From NCBI RefSeq assembly GCF_036227225.1, contig NZ_CP109444.1:11265501-11329500 (forward strand): a stretch of DNA of 64,000 nucleotides, written 5' to 3'. Below are positions 26,274-33,135 of this stretch, piece by piece. The notes under the pieces were generated by a model, which searched no databases, was not told the DNA's origin, and saw only the letters and a list, made by a program, of their open reading frames with translations. The translations under genes were made by a program, and so were the position numbers. Numbering within the stretch: position 1 is the stretch's first letter; each line of letters starts with the position of its first letter. This stretch comes from Streptomyces sp. NBC_01478 (GTDB taxonomy: Bacteria; Actinomycetota; Actinomycetes; Streptomycetales; Streptomycetaceae).

Positions 26274-27371
26274 GTGCACGCCCGAGACGAAGTCCGACCG
26301 CAGGATGCCGGAGCCCGGCGTACCTCGGTGAGCGCCCCCGCAGTCAATACCACTGCCCCTTCACGGGAGTTGCTGTCGCTCCAGGCCAGGGCGGGCAATG
26401 CCGGAGTCGTGCGGATGCTGGGTGAGGGGGGTCATCTCTGGGCCGGGCGGGCGACTGGTCCCGCTCCGGCCGGTCCCGCTCCGGCCGTGCAGCGGGCGGT
26501 GGTTCAGCGCAGCAAGTTGTCGCACGGGAACATCACCTTCACCAACGTGTCCCTCAAGTATCCGGAATCGCAGGGGAAGGCCACGCGGCTTCTGGGACTC
26601 CTGGCCTCCAACACGGCGATCAAGTCCTTTCTCGGCGACCGGACGTGCCGGATCACGCTGGAGAAGCGGACGACGGAGACGCCGGCGGACGTGGTCGACA
26701 AGGGAGCCGAGGGCGTCTTCGTCACGCTGGCCTCCTACTACCTCGAGAACTACGACATCGGCTACATCGTGGGCATGCTGTGCCATGAGTTCGGTATGCA
26801 TCCGATGGCGCAGGCCGTCCCCAGAATGAACGAGGAGGAGGAGAACTTCCGGGGCGTGCCGTACCCGGTGCCGGGTCTCGAAGGGAAGGACGTTCCCGAC
26901 GGATTCGCGTCGATGAATTCCGACTCCGCCAAACAGGCCGATCACGTGCTCGGCGTCATCCCCGGAAGTCCGCGGTACACCGTCTACCGTGACGTCACCC
27001 TGGAGATGGCGGACCTGCTGCTGCGGGACGTGCACAACAAGGCGGACGGCGCGCGGGAGCAGGACGTCACCGACCTGATCGACTGCTTCCTCATGGACGT
27101 GGCGTCGATCGCCGCGACGAACGACAACCGTATGCGCGGCATGCCGATCCTGGGCAACACCGAGGGCGAGACGATCCGCAAGGACATCGCGGCGGTGTAC
27201 AACGCCTACAAGGCCCGTCTCTCCCAGGACCTGCCGCTGGAGCGGCAGCCGATGACGCCCCTGTTCCCGCCGGAGAAGACCCCGGAAGCCGTCAAAGCCG
27301 ACTTCAACACCCTCCTCAAGCGGATCGCCACCGGCAGACTCTGGGCCTGGAGCATCGACAACAGCGACTGA
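26274..27371 (+). CDS. Putative metallopeptidase toxin/effector with eCIS-cargo-like leader
   Basis: 365 residues; GTG 26274 follows AGGAAG. The N-terminus (MHARDEVRPQ; SRELLSLQARAGNAGVVRML) matches the leader found on many Streptomyces polymorphic-toxin-like and contractile-injection-system-associated proteins (DUF4157-type), followed by an Ala/Pro linker (GPAPAGPAPAVQRAVVQRS). The C-terminal ~270 residues hold MLCHEFGMHPMAQAVP: His171-Glu172 and His176 make an HExxxH motif, not the standard HExxH but like the HExxGH of M49 peptidases. No signal peptide. A 50-bp gap separates it from a protein that may be its partner. Function inferred; family not named. Confidence 0.6.
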   Translation: MHARDEVRPQDAGARRTSVSAPAVNTTAPSRELLSLQARAGNAGVVRMLGEGGHLWAGRATGPAPAGPAPAVQRAVVQRSKLSHGNITFTNVSLKYPESQGKATRLLGLLASNTAIKSFLGDRTCRITLEKRTTETPADVVDKGAEGVFVTLASYYLENYDIGYIVGMLCHEFGMHPMAQAVPRMNEEEENFRGVPYPVPGLEGKDVPDGFASMNSDSAKQADHVLGVIPGSPRYTVYRDVTLEMADLLLRDVHNKADGAREQDVTDLIDCFLMDVASIAATNDNRMRGMPILGNTEGETIRKDIAAVYNAYKARLSQDLPLERQPMTPLFPPEKTPEAVKADFNTLLKRIATGRLWAWSIDNSD

Positions 27372-27420
27372 GCCCGGGTTCTGACCTGCTCTCGGGTGTG
27401 TCGGCCCGGCATGGCATCGT

Positions 27421-28098
27421 GTGCCCGTGTACATCTCGACTGACGATCGGCCAAGGCCTCTGGGGACTTGCTGGCTCTACTGGATCGCGGTGCCGACCGG
27501 CGATCAAGCGGGTGTGATGAGGACGCTGGGGCTCACCCGAACCAGCCCCGTCACGTTCGAGGAGGCCGAGAGGGTCGTCGACGAGGACGGCCATGGGGAC
27601 GCCGAGGAGAACCCCGACGGACTCGCCCGGGTGTACGTCAGCCCCGAGGTCGACGGCTGGACGCTGGTCATCGGCCCGTGGTGCGACCCGTGCGATGGTG
27701 AGCGCGCCCCCGAGATACTGCGTCTGTGCACAGAGCTGAGCGTGCGCTACGGCCGGGCTCAGGCCTACTACTACGGCTGGCAGGGCGACGGTTCGGCCTG
27801 GCTCGTCGTCGAGAGAGGTGCCGTACTGCGGCGGTACTGCGAGACCGGCGAGGCCGAGGACGAATTCTTCGCGCTGGGGGATCCGCTGCCGTTGGAACGA
27901 GACCGACGGGAGCAGTTGCGGCTGTCGCTGGCCGCCGAGGGCTCGGGAGACGCCGAGTTCGAGGACGAGTGGAAGTGGGCCGCGTTCGACCTCGCCCCCG
28001 AAATCGCCGAAGCCCTGGGCGTCAACCCGCTCGCTCTGACAGCGGAGACGCGGGTGCGCGGCACCGGCGTCCTCGCTGTCACTCCCCATCGCACCTGA
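27421..28098 (+). CDS. Conserved acidic protein, possible immunity/partner of the 26274 product
   Basis: 225 residues, strongly acidic. Conserved-looking blocks include VYISTDDRPRPLGTCWLYWI, VDGWTLVIGPWCDPC, RYGRAQAYYYGWQGDGSAWL and WKWAAFDLAPEIAEALGVNP. I recognise it as a Streptomyces hypothetical family without a named function. It has no signal peptide and no TM helix. Its charge, cytoplasmic nature and position 50 bp after the putative metallopeptidase on the same strand suit an immunity protein, but this is guilt by association. GTG 27421 or 27427 could start it. A bulged hairpin follows the stop. Confidence 0.6.
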   Translation: MPVYISTDDRPRPLGTCWLYWIAVPTGDQAGVMRTLGLTRTSPVTFEEAERVVDEDGHGDAEENPDGLARVYVSPEVDGWTLVIGPWCDPCDGERAPEILRLCTELSVRYGRAQAYYYGWQGDGSAWLVVERGAVLRRYCETGEAEDEFFALGDPLPLERDRREQLRLSLAAEGSGDAEFEDEWKWAAFDLAPEIAEALGVNPLALTAETRVRGTGVLAVTPHRT

Positions 28099-28102
28099 GA
28101 CC

Positions 28103-28141
28103 GACAGCGCCCGGGACCGGATTTTCACGGTCCGGGCTGTC
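28103..28141 (+). terminator. Long bulged hairpin terminator
   Basis: GACAG/CTGTC, GCCCGG/CCGGGC and ACCG/CGGT stack into a ~15-bp stem with two single-base bulges and a GATTTTCA loop, 5 bp after the stop of the 27421 gene. It isolates that gene from the LacI regulator. Confidence 0.7.
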
Positions 28142-28248
28142 CGGAGTATCGGACATCCTTCATGGTCACTGTTACGATTCAGTAGCTCTCGCCGCTCACT
28201 AGGACGCCCCCCATCAGGACTGTCCAAGATCTTCCCCAGGAGACCCCC

Positions 28249-29244
28249 ATGGCGCGCAGGACCGGCCGCGTGACGGCGACCGACGTCGCCAAGGAGGCAG
28301 GAGTCTCGCAGACGACGGTCAGCTATGTGCTGAACGACGTGTCGCACCAGAAGATCTCCGAGCAGACCCGGCGCAAAGTCCTCGACGCGGTGGCGAAACT
28401 GGGCTACGAACCGTCGGCCGCCGCACGCGCCCTGCGCCTGGGCCGCAGCGACCTGGTGCTGCTGTTCCTCCCGGACGTTCCCGTCGGCGGCACCCTGACC
28501 GCCCTGGTCGAACTGCTCGGCGACGAACTGGAGCGGCACGGCCTGAACCTCGTCACCCGGCGCGAGCGGCACTCCCCGCTCAAGTCGCTGTGGCGTGAGC
28601 TCATGCCGGCGGCCGTGATGACGACTTTCGAGGTCGCCGCCGACGATGTGGCCAGCATGCGAGCGGCCGGTATCCACGTGGTCAGCACCGGGATGGGCCC
28701 CGCGGTCACCCCGGGTGTCCTGACCGTTCCCCAGACCTTGATCGGCTCGATGCAGGTCGAGCGGCTCGCCGCGACGGGACACACGCGCATCGGGTACGCC
28801 GCTCCCGGGGATCCCCGACTCGTCGACTTCCTGGCGCTACGGCTCGACGGTGCGCGCGCCGCCTGCGCGGAGCGGGGTCTTGAGCCGCCGGTCGTGCTGG
28901 AGGTGCCCCTCGACATCTCGGCTGCCGCCGCGGCGGCCGAGCAGTGGCACTCGGCCGTCCCCGCGGTCACGGGGGTGTGCGCCTACAACGACGAGACGGC
29001 CTTCGCCCTCCTCGCGGGGATGCGCAGAGTGTGCCTCGCCGCCCCCGGCGACCTGGCCGTGATCGGCGTCGACAACGACAAGCTCGCGCCGTTCGCGGTA
29101 CCGCCGCTGACGACGATCGACAACAACCTCGATGTCGCCGTGGGCCGCATCGCCCGCATGATCGTCGGCGGCGTGACCGGCCAATCCCAGCCGCAGGCAC
29201 CCCAGGTGACCCCGCTGACACTGGTCGTACGCGAGTCCGCCTGA
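28249..29244 (+). CDS. LacI family transcriptional regulator, probable controller of the glycan operon
   Basis: 331 residues. The HTH is at ~7-55 (VTATDVAKEAGVSQTTVSYV; NDVSHQKISEQTRRKVLDAV), followed by the hinge GYEPSAAARALRLG and a periplasmic-binding-protein-like sensor domain (VIGVDNDKLAPFAVPPLTTI). AGGAG lies 6 bp before the ATG. It stands upstream of the importer and glycosidase operon at 30577-46415 on the same strand, separated by a long non-coding region, and is the obvious local repressor, with an oligosaccharide fragment as inducer. The residue set AAARALR in the hinge is normal for minor-groove insertion. Confidence 0.92.
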   Translation: MARRTGRVTATDVAKEAGVSQTTVSYVLNDVSHQKISEQTRRKVLDAVAKLGYEPSAAARALRLGRSDLVLLFLPDVPVGGTLTALVELLGDELERHGLNLVTRRERHSPLKSLWRELMPAAVMTTFEVAADDVASMRAAGIHVVSTGMGPAVTPGVLTVPQTLIGSMQVERLAATGHTRIGYAAPGDPRLVDFLALRLDGARAACAERGLEPPVVLEVPLDISAAAAAAEQWHSAVPAVTGVCAYNDETAFALLAGMRRVCLAAPGDLAVIGVDNDKLAPFAVPPLTTIDNNLDVAVGRIARMIVGGVTGQSQPQAPQVTPLTLVVRESA

Positions 29245-30070
29245 CGCGGCCCGAGCTTGCGCAAGCCGGGCTGTCCCGCCCCGAATTGGGCTGGCCCTGG
29301 CCCGACACAAGCGAACCATTCCGGCGCGAGCCCGCCGACCTGTCCCACGCAGCCCGAGCTGGCCTGACGCGGCCCGAACTGGAGCAAGTCGGACCGGTCC
29401 AACGCGATCCGAGCGGACGCAAGCTGGGCCGGTCCGACGTAAGCCCGATCATCCCGGCGTAAGTCGAACCAGCCCTGGCGCGAGCCTACTTGTCACGCGC
29501 AGCCCGAGCTGATCTTTACGCGGCCTGAGCCGGGTTGGCGTGGGCCGAGCTGGAGCAAGTTGGACCGGTCCCGCGCGATCCGAGCGGACGCGGGCTGGAC
29601 TGTCCCGACGTGAACTTGGCTGTTCCGGCGTAAGTCGAACTAGCTCTGGCGCGGGCCGATTTGTCCCGCAGTCCGAGCCGATTGTTGCGCGGCCCGCGCC
29701 GGCCTGACGCGGCCCGAGCTGGAGCAAGTTGGACCGGTCCCGCGCGATCCGAGCCAACGCAGGCTGGACTGTTCCGACGCGAACCTGACCGTTCCAGCGC
29801 AAGCCGAACCAGCCCTGGCGCGAGCCGATTTGTCGCGCTCAGCCCGAGCCGATCGTTGCGCGGCCCGCGCCCGCCTGACGCGGCCCGAGCCGGAGCAAGC
29901 TGGACCGGTCCGACGCGACCTGGGCCAGTCAGACGCAAACCTGACCGTTCCGACGCAACCCGAACCAGCGCGGCGCGAGCCGGACTTGTCCTACGCCCGC
30001 CCAAGCCGATATTGACGCAGGCCGAGCCAACCCGCCCGGGCAACTCCGACCCGCCCCAGGCCGACGAGAC
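29245..30070. repeat. ~170-bp degenerate tandem repeat array with ~21-bp subunits
   Basis: Four aligned units are marked by GGAGCAAG at 29381, 29552, 29721 and 29892 (spacings 171, 169, 171). Each unit carries GACCGGTCC plus GCGATCC-type words 3' of the marker (the fourth unit diverged). Within units a shorter period of about 20-22 bp repeats the theme CCGGCGYAAGYCGAACC / CGACGCGGCCCGAGC. The 169-bp step breaks any reading frame, and no ORF here has a ribosome site or family match, so it is treated as non-coding. It sits immediately after the LacI stop and fades out near 30070. Confidence 0.8.
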
Positions 30071-30374
30071 CCAGGCCGGCCCCACCCTGCTCCGACCCGA
30101 CCAGCACATCTCCGCCCGATTCCGCGAAAGTCCATCTCCCCCCATGCCATCGCGCGGTCGCTCCGCTCACCACCGCGCCCCAGTCCCACGCACCACCACG
30201 CCCCGGCCTCACCGCACCCTCACCCCGCGCACCCCTGCACTCTCCCCCCCCGGCACCCCCACCCTGCCATTCACCACCACCCCTCACGGCCCCCCACCGT
30301 TTGTCCTGATCCCCACTCCCCAAAAACCTCCCGCACGCCCCTTGTGGTCCACCAAGCGCGGGGCTACGTTACGC

Positions 30375-30395
30375 ATACGTTTCACTTGTACGTAT
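30375..30395. promoter_or_regulatory. LacI-type operator candidate of the glycan operon
   Basis: ATACGT and ACGTAT are perfect inverted arms separated by 9 bp (TTCACTTGT), with an additional GTTACG just upstream. The site lies about 180 bp before the binding-protein start in the only AT-rich island of the region. A LacI dimer site for the 28249 product is the simplest reading. Confidence 0.55.
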
Positions 30396-30413
30396 CAGTG
30401 GCTGATTTCGGAC

Positions 30414-30430
30414 CCACCGAAACACGGTGG
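30414..30430 (+). other. Small leader stem-loop
   Basis: CCACCG-AAACA-CGGTGG is a perfect 6-bp stem with a 5-nt loop, 19 bp after the candidate operator. If the promoter overlaps the operator it would lie near the 5' end of the mRNA and could stabilise the leader or act as a second regulator site. Confidence 0.4.
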
Positions 30431-30576
30431 ATGCATAGCCCCTTCCGCCAGGAACGGCTGACCGCCAAGAACGGTCCAGGCCGCGTCAGGACCTGGTTTC
30501 CCACTCCCTCCGAGGCCCTTGAAGGGCGGCTCGTCGACCGATGCCGCCCGGTCATCCACTCACCAGCGGAGCACCC

Positions 30577-32106
30577 ATGCGAAGAATCGCGCTGACCGCC
30601 GTATCGGCTGTCCTGATGTTGTCCGCGGCCGCGTGCGGCTCGGGATCGGGTACCGGTTCGGGCAAGGCGGCCACCGGCGGCACCCTCACCCTGGCCCCCC
30701 TGGTCGCCGCGCAGCCGTGGGATCTGGCCGATGCCGGTCTCGGCAACAACGCGCAGTACTACCAGCCCGTATACGACTCGCTGCTCCGGCTGTCCCCGAC
30801 GGCCGACGTCAAGCCCAACCTGGCGACCAAGTGGTCGTACAACGCGGCCCGTACGGTCCTCACGATGACCCTGCGCAGCGGCGTCAAGTTCACCGACGGC
30901 ACGGCCCTGGACGCGGCGGCGGTCAAGACCAATCTGTTGCACACCGAGAAGGGCACCAGTGAGGCCGCGGGCCAGCTCAAGGGCATCACGGGCGTCGACG
31001 TCGTCAACGCCACCACGGTCGCGATCAAGCTCTCGGCCCCCGACCCCTCCCTGGTGCCGAACCTCGGCAACGTGGCCGGAATGATGGCCAGCCCCAAGGC
31101 CATCGACGCGGGGACGATCAAGACCACGCCGGTGGGATCGGGGCCGTACACCCTGGACAAGTCCGCGACCACGGACGGCAGTACGTACACCTTCGTGCGC
31201 AACCAGGGCTACTGGAACAAGGCTGCCTTCCCCTTCGACAAGATCGTCCTCAAGCCGCTGACCGACCCGACCGCCGTGCTCAACGCGCTGCGCTCCGGAC
31301 AGGTCAACGGCGCGCTGCTGGCCAGTGCCAAGAACATCGCGCCGGCCAAGAGCAGCGGGCTGACCGTCACCAAGTACACATCCGGTGACGTCGAGGGCGT
31401 CTACATCTGGGATCGCGAGGGGAAGATCGTCAAGGCGCTCGGCGATGTGCGGGTCCGCCAGGCCCTGAACTACGCGTTCGACCGTTCCACGATCGTCAAG
31501 ACGGCGAAGCAGGGACTGGGCAAGGCGACGACCCAGATCTTCAACCCGGCCGGCTCCGCCTTCGACGAATCGCTCAACTCCACGTACTCCTACGACCCGG
31601 CCAAGGCCAAGCAACTCCTGGCCGAGGCAGGCTATCCGCACGGTTTCTCGGTCACCGTCCCGGACGTGTCCTCGGTCTTCCCCGACCAACAGGCCGCGAT
31701 GGTCCAGCAGTTGGAGGACATCGGGATCAAGGTCAAGGTCGACAAGATCCCGGTCACCCAGTTCATCAGCGCCCTCCTCGCCGGCAAGTACCCGTTGTCG
31801 TACATGACGTTGGCCTCCTTCCGCCCCTGGGACACCATCCAGATCGAGGTCGCCAAGAGCGCGCTGTGGAACCCGCTGCACAGCTCGGACCCGAAGGTCA
31901 CCGACCTCGTCACGAAGGCCCAGTCGGCGACCGGCGCCGCCCAGGACGCGCTGTTCAAGCAGCTCAACACCTACCTCGTCGACCAGGCGTGGAACGCGCC
32001 CTGGGACTCGGTGGAGGCCACCTACGCGACGACCAAGGGCGTCACCTTCACCCCGCAGGCGTTCGCCGCCGTCCCGCCGATCTACAACTTCAAGCCCGCT
32101 GGCTGA
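30577..32106 (+). CDS. Oligopeptide/oligosaccharide-type ABC transporter substrate-binding lipoprotein (SBP_bac_5)
   Basis: 509 residues. The lipoprotein signal MRRIALTAVSAVLMLSAAAC gives Cys20 as the anchor. The body is the SBP_bac_5 fold of DppA/OppA-like proteins (SPTADVKPNLATKWSYN, VGSGPYTLDKSATT, VRVRQALNYAFDRSTIVKTA). Proteins of this class bind peptides but also cellobiose- and xyloglucan-type oligosaccharides in bacteria; the linked glycosidases argue for a sugar ligand. The ATG at 30577 has GGAG 6 bp upstream. First gene of the operon; a huge hairpin separates it from the permease. Confidence 0.92.
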   Translation: MRRIALTAVSAVLMLSAAACGSGSGTGSGKAATGGTLTLAPLVAAQPWDLADAGLGNNAQYYQPVYDSLLRLSPTADVKPNLATKWSYNAARTVLTMTLRSGVKFTDGTALDAAAVKTNLLHTEKGTSEAAGQLKGITGVDVVNATTVAIKLSAPDPSLVPNLGNVAGMMASPKAIDAGTIKTTPVGSGPYTLDKSATTDGSTYTFVRNQGYWNKAAFPFDKIVLKPLTDPTAVLNALRSGQVNGALLASAKNIAPAKSSGLTVTKYTSGDVEGVYIWDREGKIVKALGDVRVRQALNYAFDRSTIVKTAKQGLGKATTQIFNPAGSAFDESLNSTYSYDPAKAKQLLAEAGYPHGFSVTVPDVSSVFPDQQAAMVQQLEDIGIKVKVDKIPVTQFISALLAGKYPLSYMTLASFRPWDTIQIEVAKSALWNPLHSSDPKVTDLVTKAQSATGAAQDALFKQLNTYLVDQAWNAPWDSVEATYATTKGVTFTPQAFAAVPPIYNFKPAG

Positions 32107-32111
32107 CCCGG

Positions 32112-32156
32112 CCGGCGCGCCGGCCGGAAGGGACACCGTCCCGGCCGGCGCGCCGG
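32112..32156 (+). other. 16-bp all-GC intercistronic hairpin
   Basis: CCGGCGCGCCGGCCGG at 32112-32127 is exactly complementary to CCGGCCGGCGCGCCGG at 32141-32156, with a 13-nt loop. It lies between the binding-protein stop (32106) and the permease. Such structures between binding-protein and permease genes usually block 3' exonucleases or partly terminate, so that binding protein exceeds permease. Confidence 0.75.
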
Positions 32157-32193
32157 TCAACACCGGTCAGGGAAAGGCAAGGTGGAGAGACTA

Positions 32194-33135
32194 ATGATCG
32201 TTTTCTTGGTCCGGCGCATCGCCGCCGGGCTGGTCCTGGTCTTGGTGATCGCGACCACGACCTTCGCGTTGATGAGCCTCACCGGCTCCGATCCGGTACG
32301 CCAGATCGTCGGGCAGACCGCCACCCAGCAGCAGGTGACGGCGAAGTCCGCCGAACTCGGACTCGACCAGTCCTTCGTGGTCCGCTACGGCCACTGGCTC
32401 GCGGACGTGCTGCACGGCAACCTCGGCAGCTCGTGGTTCAGCGGCGAGTCCGTGACAAGCTCACTTGAGAACAGACTGCCGGTCACCCTGTCGATCGTGC
32501 TGGCGGCACTCCTGGTGTCGGCGGTACTGAGCACGGTGCTGGGCGTGGCCGCCGCGGTCCGCCGGGGCGCCCTCGACCAGGTGGTGCAACTGCTCGCGGT
32601 CCTCGGGTTCGCGGTCCCGAGCTTCCTGGTCGCCCTGGTGTTCGCCGTCGTGATCGGCGTCGACCTGGGCTGGCTGCCCGCGACCGGATATGTGCCGCTG
32701 GCGGACTCGGCGAGCGGCTGGCTCAAGTCGATCACCCTCCCCGCGCTGTCGCTCTCCGTCGGCGCGATCGCCGCCACCGCCCAACAGGTGCGCGGCTCCA
32801 TGGTCGACGTCCTGCGCGCGGACTACGTACGCACCCTCCGCAGCCGTGGCATCAGCGAGCGGAGCCTGCTGTTCCGGCACGCGCTGCGCAATGCGGCCCC
32901 GGCCGCGCTGACCGTGCTGGCCCTCCAGTTCATCGGCCTGGTCGGCGGCGCGGTGGTCGTCGAGAAGGTCTTCGGCCTCAACGGGATCGGCAGCCAGGCG
33001 ACGACCGCCGGCTCCCAGGGCGACACACCGGTGGTCATGGGTGTCGTCGTGGTCATGGTCGCCCTCGTCGTGGTGGTCAACATCCTCATGGACCTCGCAT
33101 ACGGCTGGCTCAACCCGAAGGTGCGTGTGGGATGA
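32194..33135 (+). CDS. ABC transporter permease (DppB/OppB type)
   Basis: A 313-residue inner-membrane permease. TM1 is at the N-terminus (FLVRRIAAGLVLVLVIATTT), the periplasmic loop has the DppB hallmark TGSDPVRQIVG with GLDQSF, and there are five further TM helices. The EAA-like loop RTLRSRGISERSLLFRHALR contacts the ATPases. ATG 32194 (GGAG 7 bp upstream) is preferred over GTG 32182. The stop overlaps the next start (ATGA). Pairs with the permease half of the 33132 fusion. Confidence 0.93.
   Translation: MIVFLVRRIAAGLVLVLVIATTTFALMSLTGSDPVRQIVGQTATQQQVTAKSAELGLDQSFVVRYGHWLADVLHGNLGSSWFSGESVTSSLENRLPVTLSIVLAALLVSAVLSTVLGVAAAVRRGALDQVVQLLAVLGFAVPSFLVALVFAVVIGVDLGWLPATGYVPLADSASGWLKSITLPALSLSVGAIAATAQQVRGSMVDVLRADYVRTLRSRGISERSLLFRHALRNAAPAALTVLALQFIGLVGGAVVVEKVFGLNGIGSQATTAGSQGDTPVVMGVVVVMVALVVVVNILMDLAYGWLNPKVRVG

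Larger units (their letters stand above)
30071..30576. promoter_or_regulatory. C-rich leader and control region of the glycan operon
   Basis: The first ~280 bp are strikingly G-poor and C-rich on this strand (an 8-C run at 30244-30251, CCCCC at 30256-30260), giving G-quadruplex potential on the minus strand. From 30350 the composition normalises and becomes AT-richer around an ATACGT/ACGTAT inverted repeat, then a CCACCG/CGGTGG hairpin. No gene can be supported here. Confidence 0.55.

Noticed and set aside
26784..26801. Canonical HExxH zinc-protease motif in the 26274 product
   Set aside because: The sequence is HEFGMH, that is HExxxH; it was kept only as a possible M49-like variant, not as a standard motif.
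29245..30070. CRISPR array
   Set aside because: The ~170-bp period, degenerate units and repeated 'spacers' do not fit short identical direct repeats with unique spacers, and no cas genes are present.
29516..30145. 209-residue minus-strand ORF in the repeat array
   Set aside because: It reads the ~170-bp repeat, but one repeat step (169 bp) shifts frame, there is no ribosome site, and no family is recognised; treated as non-coding repeat.
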